Shown piece by piece: positions 52,753-61,669 of a stretch of 64,000 bases of DNA. Origin of the DNA: NCEH01 sp040049195 (GTDB taxonomy: Bacteria > Pseudomonadota > Alphaproteobacteria > Rhizobiales > Xanthobacteraceae); the NCBI RefSeq assembly GCF_040049195.1, contig NZ_JBDZDL010000001.1, one strand, 5' to 3'. Both the position numbers and the translations under genes were made by a program. How positions within the stretch are numbered: the first letter of the stretch is position 1; each line of letters starts with the position of its first letter. The notes beneath the pieces are model-generated. The model ran no database searches. It was not told the DNA's origin and worked only from the letters and a program-made list of their open reading frames with translations.

Positions 52753-53796
52753 GTGAAGCTCACCACCGCTCTTGGCGCAGCGATTGCTGTTGCCAGCTCC
52801 CTTTTCGCTGGCGGCGCCTTCGCCATCGATATCAATGGCGCTGGCGCGTCGTTCCCGGCCCCCGTCTACCAGACCTGGGGCGCCAAGTATAAAGAGAAGA
52901 CCGGTAACGGCCTGAACTACCAGTCCATCGGCTCCGGCGGTGGTCAGAACCAGATCGTCAACCGCACCGTCGATTTCGGCGCTTCGGATGCTCCGATGGA
53001 CGGCGCGAAGCTCGCTTCCGCGAACCTGCTGCAGTTCCCGGCCGTGATCGGCTCGGTGGTCGCCACCGTCAATCTCGACGGCGTCGAGACCAACCAGCTC
53101 AAGCTCACCGGTCCGGTGCTCGCCGACATCTATCTCGGCAAGATCACCAAGTGGGACGACAAGGTCATCGCCGACCTGAACCCCGGCCTGAAGCTGCCCG
53201 CCACCGCGATCGTTCCCGTCTATCGTTCGGACGCTTCGGGCACGACCTTCATCTTCACCAGCTACCTCTCGGACGTCAGCCCTGAGTGGAAGTCCAAGGT
53301 CGGCGCCGCCACCTCGGTTCAGTGGCCCACGGGCGCTGGCGCCAAGGGCAATGAAGGCGTCACCGGCAACGTGAAGAACACCAAGGGCGGCATCGGCTAC
53401 GTGGAATTCATCTACGCCGCCGCCAACAAGCTCGTGGTGACCCAGCTGCAGAACAAGGCTGGCAAGTTCCTGTCGCCCGAAGTTCCCGCCTTCATCGAAG
53501 CCGCCGCCGCGGCCGACTGGGCCGGTTCCAAGGACTTCGCCGCGTCCATGATCAACACCGCCGGTCCCGGCGCGTGGCCGATCGTGAGCCCGACTTACAT
53601 CCTCCTGCCGAAGAACCCCAGCAATGTAGATGCTTCGCGCGAAGTGATGAAGTTCTTCGACTGGGCCTATGGCAAGGAAGGCAGCGAAATGGCCGAGAAG
53701 CTGCACTACATCCCGCTTCCCGAAGCGGTTGTGGAGCGCGTCAAGGCGGCCTGGAAGGCTGAAGTGAAGTCTCCCGACGGCAAGCCCGTTTTCTGA
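52753..53796 (+). CDS. pstS: Phosphate ABC transporter substrate-binding protein PstS
   Basis: A 347-residue periplasmic phosphate-binding protein with signal peptide (LGAAIAVASSLFAGGAFA). The phosphate-binding loops are GAGASFPAPVYQTWGAKY, SIGSGGGQNQ, and SDASGTTFIFTSYL. The C-terminus PLPEAVVERVKAAWKAEVKS is typical. AAGGAGAG precedes the start. The gene is followed by a strong terminator and a 500-bp gap, so PstS can be made in excess over the membrane components. Confidence 0.97.
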   Translation: MKLTTALGAAIAVASSLFAGGAFAIDINGAGASFPAPVYQTWGAKYKEKTGNGLNYQSIGSGGGQNQIVNRTVDFGASDAPMDGAKLASANLLQFPAVIGSVVATVNLDGVETNQLKLTGPVLADIYLGKITKWDDKVIADLNPGLKLPATAIVPVYRSDASGTTFIFTSYLSDVSPEWKSKVGAATSVQWPTGAGAKGNEGVTGNVKNTKGGIGYVEFIYAAANKLVVTQLQNKAGKFLSPEVPAFIEAAAAADWAGSKDFAASMINTAGPGAWPIVSPTYILLPKNPSNVDASREVMKFFDWAYGKEGSEMAEKLHYIPLPEAVVERVKAAWKAEVKSPDGKPVF

Positions 53797-53812
53797 TCTC
53801 TGATCACGCGGT

Positions 53813-53847
53813 CCCCGCCTTTTCTGCAAGGAAAAGGCGGGGATTTT
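53813..53847 (+). terminator. Terminator after pstS
   Basis: CCCCGCCTTTTC-TGCAAG-GAAAAGGCGGGG is a perfect 12-bp stem followed by ATTTT. It lies 16 bp after the pstS stop and should attenuate readthrough into pstCAB. Confidence 0.9.
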
Positions 53848-54303
53848 GCCTCAGGTACGGCTGCCGATACGGTAGCCCTGGCGACGGCGCCCGAGAAACC
53901 GCCACGGCGGCGGGGCGCCGCTTGCACGACGGATATTGCCTGAGCGGCTTGCCTGAACGGGCGTCTGCCGCAAGGCGGTGCCCGCCTGTCCCGCCCGGTG
54001 GCGCGGCCCCGTGGCGCGGCTCTCCGGCGCGCGGTGCGGCCGGATCGCGGGCGGAAAAGGCGGTTCAACCGGCGAGGCGTCGACGCGGCCTGTACCGGCG
54101 GGCGACTGTGCCAAGGTTTCAACGTGGCGGCCCTCGGGCGCCGGCACAAAGCGAATTCGATCGGGGTCCGGCAGCCGGCCGGCATCCTGGAACGGGATGG
54201 ATCCCGGGGATGATGGCGCGCGCGGCAGACGTGCGCGTGTCGTCCGCGCGATCTGTTTTCATGAGCGCGAGCTGTGCGCGCGGGATTTGGGGATCATCGG
54301 GCG
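53848..54303. other. Non-coding gap between pstS and pstC
   Basis: About 455 bp, GC-rich. All frames look like composition-driven shadows, and I see no tRNA, riboswitch or repeat. A second promoter for pstC must lie here if the terminator is efficient, but no Pho box was recognised. Confidence 0.4.
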
Positions 54304-55281
54304 ATGGACGCAACGGTCGATAAACTGAGGTCGGACGGGATCATTCCCATCGGCGAGGCAAAGGGTGTCGGCGCAATCGCCGACCGCATCTTTGTCGCCG
54401 CATTGTGGGCGAGCGGCTTCTTCGTCCTGATCCTGCTGGGCCTGATCATCGCCCAATTGTTCGAAGGCGGCCTGCCGGCCCTTCGGCACTTCGGCCTCGA
54501 ATTCCTGTGGTCGTCCTCCTGGAACCCGGTGACCGAGAATTTCGGCGCCCTGGTGATGATCTACGGCACCATCTTCAGCGCCGTCATCGCGGTCATCGTG
54601 GCCTTGCCGCTCTCCTTCGGCATCGCCTTCTTCCTTACCGAAATCGCCCCGCAGCCCCTGAAGCGGCCGATCGGCGTCGCGGTTCAGCTGCTCGCGGCGG
54701 TGCCCTCCATCATCTACGGCATGTGGGGCTTCTTCGTCATCGTCCCGCTGGTGGCGGCCTATGTGCAGCCCCCGCTGATCGAATGGCTCGGCCCGCTGCC
54801 GGTCATCGGCGCCCTGTTCATGGGACCCCCGCTCGGCTCGGGCATGCTCACCGCCGGCGTGATCCTGGCCGTGATGATCATCCCCTTCATCACCGCCATG
54901 TTCGTCGAGACCCTGGAATCGGTGCCCCCGATGCTCAAGGAATCCGCCTACGGCGTCGGCGGCACCACCTTCGAGGTCTATAAGAACGTGTCGGTGCCCT
55001 ACGGCAAGACCGCCATGGTCGGCGCCGTGATGCTGGGCCTTGGGCGCGCGCTTGGCGAGACCATGGCCGTCACCTTCGTGATCGGCAATGCGACCCGCCT
55101 CTCGGCCTCCCTGTTCGCGCCCGGCGCGACCATCGCCTCGACCATCGCGAACGAGTTCCCCGAGGCCTCCATCGGCTCGCTGAAGCTGACCTCGCTGCTG
55201 CAGCTCGGCTTCATCCTGTTCGTGATCTCGTTCATCGTCCTTGCCCTGTCCCGTGCGCTCGTGCGCTCGCGGCTCGATTGA
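54304..55281 (+). CDS. pstC: Phosphate ABC transporter permease PstC
   Basis: A 325-residue inner-membrane permease with six helices. ATG 54304 (MDATVDKLRSDG) is preferred over a GTG ten codons earlier. The PstC-type blocks IYGTIFSAVIAVIVALPLSF, VPSIIYGMWGFFVIVPLV, and the permease EAA loop ESAYGVGGTTFEVYKNVSVP with GRALGETMAVTFVIGN are present. Forms the channel with PstA. Next gene starts after 17 bp. Confidence 0.96.
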   Translation: MDATVDKLRSDGIIPIGEAKGVGAIADRIFVAALWASGFFVLILLGLIIAQLFEGGLPALRHFGLEFLWSSSWNPVTENFGALVMIYGTIFSAVIAVIVALPLSFGIAFFLTEIAPQPLKRPIGVAVQLLAAVPSIIYGMWGFFVIVPLVAAYVQPPLIEWLGPLPVIGALFMGPPLGSGMLTAGVILAVMIIPFITAMFVETLESVPPMLKESAYGVGGTTFEVYKNVSVPYGKTAMVGAVMLGLGRALGETMAVTFVIGNATRLSASLFAPGATIASTIANEFPEASIGSLKLTSLLQLGFILFVISFIVLALSRALVRSRLD

Positions 55282-55298
55282 TCCGGGAGGCAAACGTC

Positions 55299-56132
55299 AT
55301 GGCATCCCTCGCAGCACGCCGCGCCAAGGACTACACGGTCAAGGTCGTCTCCACGGGCTTCGCGATCTTCGCGATCTTCCTGCTGGCCTGGATCCTGTGG
55401 ACCCTGATTTCCCGCGGTCTTCCGGCCCTCAACCTCAATGTCTTCACCAAGGTCACCGCGCCTCCCGGCCAGGGGGGCGGCCTGCTCAACGCCATCGTCG
55501 GGTCGCTGATCCAGATCGCCATCGCGCTGGCCATCGGCGGCCCCATCGGCCTGTTCGCCGGCACCTTCCTGGCCGAGAACGGCAAGGGCACGAAGATCGG
55601 CTCCGCCGCCCGCTTCGTGAACGACATCCTGCTCTCGGCCCCTTCCATCCTGGTGGGCCTGTTCATCTACCAGTTCCTGGTGGTGCCGTTCGGCGGCTTC
55701 TCCGGCTGGGCCGGCGCCATCGCGCTGGCGATCCTGGTCATCCCGGTGATCGTGCGCACCACCGAGGACATGCTGAACCTGGTCCCGGTGGGCCTGCGCG
55801 AAGCCGCCTTCGCGCTCGGTGCGCCGCAATGGAAGGTGGTCATCATGATCACCTGGCGGGCGGCGCGCGCCGGCATCGTCACCGGCATCCTGCTGGCCAT
55901 CGCCCGCGCGGCGGGTGAAACGGCGCCGCTGCTGTTCACCTCGCTGGGCAACAATTCCTGGTCCACCGATCTCAGCAAGCCCATGGCCAGCCTGCCGATC
56001 GCGATCTATCAATATGCCGGAAGCCCGTTCGACGATTGGGTATCGCTGGCCTGGGCCGGCGCGCTCCTCATCACCGTGGGCGTTCTGGTCCTGAACGTCG
56101 TGTCCCGTCTGGTGCTGGCGCGCACGCGCTGA
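55299..56132 (+). CDS. pstA: Phosphate ABC transporter permease PstA
   Basis: About 277 residues from ATG 55299, with GGGAGG 8 bp upstream; an in-frame TTG overlapping the pstC stop is less likely. LSAPSILVGLFIYQFLVVPF and the EAA loop REAAFALGAPQWKVVIMITW with IARAAGETAPLLFT are diagnostic of PstA. Pairs with PstC in the phosphate importer. Confidence 0.96.
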   Translation: MASLAARRAKDYTVKVVSTGFAIFAIFLLAWILWTLISRGLPALNLNVFTKVTAPPGQGGGLLNAIVGSLIQIAIALAIGGPIGLFAGTFLAENGKGTKIGSAARFVNDILLSAPSILVGLFIYQFLVVPFGGFSGWAGAIALAILVIPVIVRTTEDMLNLVPVGLREAAFALGAPQWKVVIMITWRAARAGIVTGILLAIARAAGETAPLLFTSLGNNSWSTDLSKPMASLPIAIYQYAGSPFDDWVSLAWAGALLITVGVLVLNVVSRLVLARTR

Positions 56133-56232
56133 GCCGGCACCCTGAGATCACCGCCCAGAGGGCGCCCAAGATCACTGCCCGGGCCGGCAGCACGCCGGCC
56201 CACCGGGCGACCAGAGACCGAATGAGGCTGAC

Positions 56233-57057
56233 ATGAACTCTGCAGTGGATCCGACCTTCAATATTTCCTCCTCCGTCTCGGCCAAGCCCGATGCCCTTCA
56301 GGCGCCGACCAAGATCAAGGTGGAGAAGCTCGATTTCTATTACGGGCAGAACCACGCGCTGAAGAACATCAATTTCGAGATCCCCGAGAAGCGCGTCACC
56401 GCGATGATCGGACCCTCGGGCTGCGGCAAGTCCACCCTGCTGCGCGTGTTCAACCGCATGTACGACCTCTATCCCGGCCAGCGCGCAGAGGGCGGGGTGA
56501 TGTTCGACGGCGTCAACATCGTCGGCAAGGAACTGGACCCCACCGTGGTGCGCACGCGCATCGGCATGGTGTTCCAGAAGCCCACGCCGTTCCCCATGTC
56601 GATCTACGACAACATCGCCTTCGGCGTGCGCCTGCACGAGAACCTCAGCAAGGCGAAGATGGACGAGCGGGTGGAAAGCTGCCTGCGCAAGGCCGCCATC
56701 TGGGAAGAGACCAAGGACCGCCTGCACACCTCCGCGCTCGGCATGTCCGGTGGCCAGCAGCAGCGCCTGTGCATCGCCCGCACCATCGCCGTGCAGCCGG
56801 AAGTGATCCTGCTGGACGAGCCGACCTCGGCGCTCGATCCGATCTCCACCTCGAAGATCGAGGATCTGATCGACGAGTTGAAGCAGGACTTCACGATCGT
56901 CATCGTGACCCACAACATGCAGCAGGCGGCGCGCTGCGCCGACATCACCGCCTTTTTCTATCTGGGCGAACTGGTCGAGGTCGCGCCGTCCGACGTGATC
57001 TTCACCAACCCCAAGCAGATCAAGACCCGCGACTACATCACCGGCCGCTTCGGCTGA
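56233..57057 (+). CDS. pstB: Phosphate ABC transporter ATP-binding protein PstB
   Basis: A 274-residue ABC ATPase. Walker A GPSGCGKST, Q-loop QKPTPFPMSIYDNIAFG, signature MSGGQQQRLCIA, Walker B VILLDEPTSALDP and the H-loop IVTHNMQQA are all intact. It energises phosphate import through PstCA. It starts 100 bp after pstA and ends 19 bp before phoU. Confidence 0.97.
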   Translation: MNSAVDPTFNISSSVSAKPDALQAPTKIKVEKLDFYYGQNHALKNINFEIPEKRVTAMIGPSGCGKSTLLRVFNRMYDLYPGQRAEGGVMFDGVNIVGKELDPTVVRTRIGMVFQKPTPFPMSIYDNIAFGVRLHENLSKAKMDERVESCLRKAAIWEETKDRLHTSALGMSGGQQQRLCIARTIAVQPEVILLDEPTSALDPISTSKIEDLIDELKQDFTIVIVTHNMQQAARCADITAFFYLGELVEVAPSDVIFTNPKQIKTRDYITGRFG

Positions 57058-57076
57058 CCAAGCAAGGATCTGCGAG

Positions 57077-57805
57077 ATGTCCGACCATACCGTCTCGGCC
57101 TTCGATGCCGAGCTGAAGGAGATCGGCCGCAAGGTCGTCGAAATGGGTGGCCAGTCGGAGCGCATGGTGGCTGATGCCGTCAATGCCCTGATCCGCCGCG
57201 ATACCGCTTCCGCGCAGCGCGTGATCCTGCTCGACACGAGCGTGGATCTGCTGCAGCGGGAGATCGAGGAAAAGGCGATCCTCTGCATCGCCAAGCGCCA
57301 GCCGGTGGCGAGCGACCTGCGCGACGTCGTGGGTTCGATCCGCATCGCCTCCGACCTGGAGCGCATCGGCGACCTGGCGAAGAACGTCGGCAAGCGCGTG
57401 CTCGCCATCGAGGGGGAATATCACCCCCAGAAGCTGGTGCGCGGCGTCGAGCATATGTCCGACCTGGTGCTGGAGCAGCTCAAGGAAGTGCTGGATGCCT
57501 ATGCCAGCCACGACCAGGCGAAGGCGGTGGACGTGTGGGTCCGCGACAGCGGCATCGACACCATGTACACCTCGCTGTTCCGCGAACTCCTCACCTATAT
57601 GATGGAAGACCCGCGCAACATCTCGGTGTGCACGCATCTGCTGTTCTGCGCCAAGAATATCGAGCGCATCGGCGACCACGCGACGAACATCGCAGAAACC
57701 GTCTATTACATGGTTTCGGGGCAGATGCTGTCCGACGAGCGCCCGAAGGCGGATGTCTCGAGCGAGACGACCGTGACTTTCCCGGGGCATAGCCTTCAGG
57801 GGTAA
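57077..57805 (+). CDS. phoU: Phosphate-signalling protein PhoU
   Basis: A 242-residue protein made of two PhoU helical-bundle repeats. The metal-binding E/D-rich motifs are in IRIASDLERIGDLAKNVG and LLFCAKNIERIGDHATNIAE. It links the Pst transporter to PhoR and shuts down the Pho response when phosphate is ample. Only 5 bp separate it from phoB. Confidence 0.96.
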   Translation: MSDHTVSAFDAELKEIGRKVVEMGGQSERMVADAVNALIRRDTASAQRVILLDTSVDLLQREIEEKAILCIAKRQPVASDLRDVVGSIRIASDLERIGDLAKNVGKRVLAIEGEYHPQKLVRGVEHMSDLVLEQLKEVLDAYASHDQAKAVDVWVRDSGIDTMYTSLFRELLTYMMEDPRNISVCTHLLFCAKNIERIGDHATNIAETVYYMVSGQMLSDERPKADVSSETTVTFPGHSLQG

Positions 57806-57810
57806 AATCC

Positions 57811-58512
57811 GTGCCTGCGCGTATCTTGATTATCGAGGACGAGGAACCCCTGACCCTCCTGCTCCGCTACAATCTGGAGTCGGAAGGCTATTTCGTGGAG
57901 AGCGTCGGACGCGGCGATGAAGGCGAGACCCGGCTGCGCGAAAGCGTGCCGGACCTCGTCATTCTCGACTGGATGCTGCCGGGCCTTTCAGGCATCGAAC
58001 TGTGCCGCCGCCTGCGCACCCGCCCGGAAACCGAGCGGCTGCCGGTCATCATGCTCACCGCCCGCGGCGACGAGACCGAGCGCGTGCGCGGCCTGGCGAC
58101 AGGGGCGGACGATTATGTGGTGAAGCCCTTCTCCGTGCCGGAGCTTTTGGCGCGGGTGCGGGCGCTGCTGCGGCGGGCGAAGCCGGAGCATGTCGCGACC
58201 CTGCTGCGGGCCGGCGACATCGAGCTGGACCGGGAGACCCACCGGGTTCACCGCTCCGGCCGCGAGGTCCATCTCGGCCCGACCGAATTCCGCCTGCTGG
58301 AATTCCTCATGCAGAGCCCCGGCCGGGTGTTCTCGCGCGAGCAATTGCTCGACGGCGTGTGGGGCCAGGACGTCTATATCGACGAGCGCACCGTGGACGT
58401 CCACGTGGGCCGCCTGCGCAAGGCGATCAACCGCGGCCGGCAGTCGGACCCGATCCGCACCGTGCGGGGGGCGGGCTATTCCTTCAACGAGATGTTCGCC
58501 CGCGTGCATTGA
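57811..58512 (+). CDS. phoB: Phosphate regulon response regulator PhoB
   Basis: A 233-residue OmpR-type regulator starting with GTG. Receiver domain with acidic IIEDEE, phosphoacceptor Asp53 in LVILDWMLPGLSG, and Lys in YVVKPFSVPELLAR. The winged-helix DNA-binding domain has LGPTEFRLLEFLMQSPGRVF and RTVDVHVGRLRKAINRG. It binds Pho boxes such as the one before pstS. Confidence 0.97.
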   Translation: MPARILIIEDEEPLTLLLRYNLESEGYFVESVGRGDEGETRLRESVPDLVILDWMLPGLSGIELCRRLRTRPETERLPVIMLTARGDETERVRGLATGADDYVVKPFSVPELLARVRALLRRAKPEHVATLLRAGDIELDRETHRVHRSGREVHLGPTEFRLLEFLMQSPGRVFSREQLLDGVWGQDVYIDERTVDVHVGRLRKAINRGRQSDPIRTVRGAGYSFNEMFARVH

Positions 58513-58589
58513 GCGCGGATCGCCGAGGAAGGATGCGTGCGCCGGCGAAATCCGCTCGGCCGGCGCATGTCGTTGGTGATTGTCGCCGC

Positions 58590-59102
58590 TCAGATGCGGG
58601 CGACGCGCCGGTCGCGCCGGCGATCCTGCGTGGGCTGGTAGGCCATCCGCGCATGGGTCGTGCAGTAAGGCATGCCGGTGAGGCTGCGCCCGCCGCAGAA
58701 ATAGAAGCTTTCCGTGCCCGGCTCGCCGATCGGCCAGCGGCAGGTGCCTTCGGTCAGGTTCATGATGGTGCAGCGCTGGCCCATGGCGACGATATTGTCG
58801 CCACCGGCGGGGCGCGGCGTGGGTTCGGGCGCCACGAAGGCTTCCAACGCGGGAGCCAGGGCGGTGTTGCCGATGGTCTGCGGGCGCGGCGCGGGCTTGT
58901 TCACGGGCGTTTCAGGCCGGGCCTTGCGCGGACGGGCTGCAGGTACTGTCGATTTCGCCCGGCCGGAAAGGCCGAGGCGATGCACTTTTCCAATCACCGC
59001 ATTGCGGGTGATGCCGCCCAGCTCGCCGGCAATCTGGCTTGCGGAAAGCCCTTCGCCCCAGAGCTTCTTCAAGAGTTCGACGCGCTCGTCGTTCCAGCTC
59101 AT
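58590..59102 (-). CDS. gcrA: Cell-cycle regulator GcrA
   Basis: About 170 residues from ATG 59102 (MSWNDERVELLKKLWGEGLS), the canonical GcrA start; the upstream frame has no similarity. The N-terminal DNA-binding domain (about 1-45) includes SASQIAGELGGITRNAVIGK and VHRLGLSGR. A Pro/Ala/Arg-rich linker (50-110) precedes the sigma-70-interacting C-terminal domain with CRWPIGEPGTESFYFCGG and MPYCTTHARMAYQP. GcrA activates promoters carrying CcrM-methylated GANTC sites. Several GANTC motifs lie upstream of its own gene. Confidence 0.96.
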   Translation of the reverse strand: MSWNDERVELLKKLWGEGLSASQIAGELGGITRNAVIGKVHRLGLSGRAKSTVPAARPRKARPETPVNKPAPRPQTIGNTALAPALEAFVAPEPTPRPAGGDNIVAMGQRCTIMNLTEGTCRWPIGEPGTESFYFCGGRSLTGMPYCTTHARMAYQPTQDRRRDRRVARI

Positions 59103-59116
59103 CGCTCTCCTCCTTC

Positions 59117-59252
59117 GACTCTTCTCCCGCACCCAGGCGCGCCATCGCACGCGGGTTCGCAGGGCCCAACGTCACTTGGGGAACAGGACCGCACGACATG
59201 TCGTGGTCGGCCACGAGCAAACTACAATATGCACGGACTCTCGCACAGAGTC
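59117..59252. promoter_or_regulatory. Cluster of GANTC (CcrM) sites upstream of gcrA
   Basis: GACTC at 59117-59121, GACTC at 59236-59240 and GAGTC at 59248-59252. The last two are 12 bp apart. GcrA and CcrM use this motif, so autoregulation or cell-cycle timing is plausible; the -10/-35 of gcrA is not assigned. Confidence 0.5.
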
Positions 59253-59313
59253 GGAATGCACTCATGTGCCGTTGTCCCCAAGTCGTTACGATCACGTTAA
59301 CGGCTGCGCTCTG

Positions 59314-59341
59314 TTGACCTCACGCGCGCGATCATTAGAAT
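59314..59341 (+). promoter_or_regulatory. Promoter of the argD-argF-hslO unit
   Basis: TTGACC (59314-59319), 16 nt, TAGAAT (59336-59341). The predicted start near 59348 is about 90 nt before argD. Confidence 0.55.
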
Positions 59342-59353
59342 CCCTTTTTGTCG

Positions 59354-59377
59354 GGCCGCCCCGCGAGGGCGGCCTTT
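59354..59377 (+). terminator. Hairpin in the argD leader
   Basis: GGCCGCCC-CGCGA-GGGCGGCC followed by TTT. It begins about 6 nt after the predicted start of argD transcription, so it may act as an attenuator or 5' stabiliser rather than terminating an upstream gene (none lies upstream on this strand within 800 bp). Confidence 0.45.
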
Positions 59378-59439
59378 GGCGTTTCTGATGTCCGGCGAGA
59401 CGCAGCGCGTTTCGCCCCACCCCAAGAGGAGGGGTTTTC

Positions 59440-60648
59440 GTGATCACCCCCGTTCTGCCGACCTACGCGCGCATCGACCTCGTTTTCGAAAGGGGAGAGG
59501 GCTGCTGGCTCGTCACGACGGACGGGCGACGTTATCTCGATTTCACCGCCGGCATCGCGGTCAACATCCTCGGGCATGCCCATCCCTACCTGGTCTCGGC
59601 GCTGACCGAACAGGCCGGAAAGCTCTGGCATACCTCGAACCTGTTCCGCATCGTCGGCGGCGAGCGCCTGGCCGAGCGGCTGAAGGCGGCCACCTTCGCC
59701 GACACCATGTTCTTCACCAATTCGGGTGCGGAAGCGCTGGAGTGCGCCATCAAGATGGCGCGCCGCTACCAATATGTGATCGGCGCCGAGGCGAAAAACC
59801 GCATCATCGCGTTCGAGGGCGCGTTCCACGGGCGCACGCTCGCGACCATCGCCGCCGGTGGCAATGCCAAATATCTCGAAGGCTTCGGCCCCAACATGCC
59901 GGGCTTCGACCATGTGCCGTTCGGCGATATCGAGGCGGTGAAGGCCGCCATCGGCCCGGAAACCGGGGCGATCCTGGTGGAGCCGATCCAGGGCGAGGGC
60001 GGGGTGCGCGTGCCGTCGGCGGATTTTCTGCCGCAGCTGCGCGCCCTGTGCGACGCCCACGGCCTGCTGCTGATCCTCGACGAAGTGCAGTGCGGCGTCG
60101 GGCGCACCGGCAACCTGTTCGCCTACCAGAGCTCGGGCATCGTGCCCGATATCATGGCGGTGGCGAAGGGCATCGGCGGCGGCTTCCCCATGGGCGCCTG
60201 CCTCGCCACGGAAAATGCGGCGCGCGGCATGACGCTCGGCACCCACGGCTCGACCTATGGCGGCAACCCGCTTGCCATGGCGGTCGGCAATGCGGTGCTC
60301 GACGTGGTGCTGGCGGATGGCTTCCTGGAGCGGGTGCAGGCCGTGTCGGCCCAGCTCGTCCGCGTGCTGAACGACATCAAGGACCGTCATCCCGCGGTCA
60401 TCGCCGAAGTGCGAGGTGAAGGACTCCTGCTCGGTGTGAGGGCGCAAGGCCCCGCCGCCGAGCTGGTGCTCGCCCTGCGCGACGAGGGGCTGCTGGCCCC
60501 CGGCGCCGGTGATAACGTGGTTCGACTTCTGCCGCCTCTCATCCTCACCGAGGACGAGATCGCCATTGCCGCCGACAAAATCGAGGCCGCCTGCCTGCGG
60601 ATCGAGAACGGCCTTGCATTGGCGTCGGCGAAGGGAGCCGCCGAATGA
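59440..60648 (+). CDS. argD: Acetylornithine aminotransferase
   Basis: A 402-residue class III PLP aminotransferase. It starts with GTG. LDFTAGIAVNILGHAHPYLV, MFFTNSGAEALECAIKMARR, VEPIQGEGGVRVPSADFLPQ and the PLP lysine in MAVAKGIGGGFPMGACLA identify ArgD. It converts N-acetylglutamate semialdehyde to N-acetylornithine in arginine synthesis. The stop overlaps the argF start (ATGA). Confidence 0.96.
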   Translation: MITPVLPTYARIDLVFERGEGCWLVTTDGRRYLDFTAGIAVNILGHAHPYLVSALTEQAGKLWHTSNLFRIVGGERLAERLKAATFADTMFFTNSGAEALECAIKMARRYQYVIGAEAKNRIIAFEGAFHGRTLATIAAGGNAKYLEGFGPNMPGFDHVPFGDIEAVKAAIGPETGAILVEPIQGEGGVRVPSADFLPQLRALCDAHGLLLILDEVQCGVGRTGNLFAYQSSGIVPDIMAVAKGIGGGFPMGACLATENAARGMTLGTHGSTYGGNPLAMAVGNAVLDVVLADGFLERVQAVSAQLVRVLNDIKDRHPAVIAEVRGEGLLLGVRAQGPAAELVLALRDEGLLAPGAGDNVVRLLPPLILTEDEIAIAADKIEAACLRIENGLALASAKGAAE

Positions 60649-61574
60649 AGGACAATGGCGTGCGTCATTTTCTAGATCTGTCCGAAATCCCCGCGGTGGA
60701 ACTGCGGCGGGTTCTGGAATTGTCGAAGGATCTCAAGGCCAAGCGCAAGGCCGGCACGGCCGAGCGGCCGCTTGCCGGCAAGTCGCTGGCAATGGTGTTC
60801 GACAAGCCGTCCACACGCACCCGCGTCTCGTTCGATCTGGCGATGCGCCAGCTCGGCGGCGACACGGTGATGCTCACCGGCGCGGAAATGCAGCTCGGGC
60901 GCGGCGAGACCATCGCCGACACCGCCCGCGTGCTGTCGCGCTATGTGGATGCCATCATGATCCGCATCCTCAGCCACGAGGATCTGATGGAACTGGCCAC
61001 CTATGCCACGGTGCCGGTCATCAATGGGCTGACCCGCGTGTCCCATCCCTGCCAGGTGATGGCCGATGTGATGACCTTCGAGGAGCACAAGGGCCCCATC
61101 ACCGGCCGCAAGGTGGCCTGGACCGGGGACGCGAACAACGTGCTCGCGTCCTGGATCCATGCCGCCCACAGCTTCGATTTCGAGCTGAATGTCGCGACGC
61201 CGAAAGAATTGTCACCGCGCCAGGCGCTGAAGGAGTTCGTGAAGAAGACCAAGGCGCGGGTGAAATTCACCCGTGATCCCGAGGCGGCGGTGGAGGGCGC
61301 GGATTGCGTCCTGACCGACACCTGGGTGTCCATGGGCGACAAGGAAGCCGAGCGGCGCCACAATCTTCTCAAGCCCTACCAGGTCAACCGCGCCCTGATG
61401 GGGCGCGCGGCGCCGGACGCCATCTTCATGCACTGCCTGCCCGCCCATCGCGGGGAGGAGGTGACCGACGAGGTGATGGACGGCCCGCAATCGGTGGTGT
61501 TCGACGAAGCCGAAAACCGCCTGCATGCCCAGAAAGGCATTCTGGCCTGGTGCTTCGACACGCCGGCCGTGTGA
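60645..61574 (+). CDS. argF: Ornithine carbamoyltransferase
   Basis: A 309-residue enzyme that makes citrulline from ornithine and carbamoyl phosphate. Carbamoyl-phosphate loop KPSTRTRVSF, VINGLTRVSHPCQVMADVMT (HPCQ), ADCVLTDTWVSMGDKEAE (SMG loop) and MHCLPAHRGEEVTDEVMDG (HCLP) are intact. Coupled to argD. Confidence 0.97.
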   Translation: MKDNGVRHFLDLSEIPAVELRRVLELSKDLKAKRKAGTAERPLAGKSLAMVFDKPSTRTRVSFDLAMRQLGGDTVMLTGAEMQLGRGETIADTARVLSRYVDAIMIRILSHEDLMELATYATVPVINGLTRVSHPCQVMADVMTFEEHKGPITGRKVAWTGDANNVLASWIHAAHSFDFELNVATPKELSPRQALKEFVKKTKARVKFTRDPEAAVEGADCVLTDTWVSMGDKEAERRHNLLKPYQVNRALMGRAAPDAIFMHCLPAHRGEEVTDEVMDGPQSVVFDEAENRLHAQKGILAWCFDTPAV

Positions 61575-61669
61575 GGCGGCGCCGGGGGAGGGTGAACCCA
61601 TCGTCCCCCGGCCATGCCCGCCCGTCGGTCGAAGGCAGGCCCGGAGCCTGCCGGTTGGAATGAGGTATC

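Noticed and set aside
53922..54323. Small frames in the pstS-pstC gap
   Set aside because: Arg/Ala/Gly-rich shadows without ribosome sites, in both directions.
54259..55293. Long frame antisense to pstC
   Set aside because: Same His/Asp/Gly shadow pattern; pstC is conserved on the plus strand.
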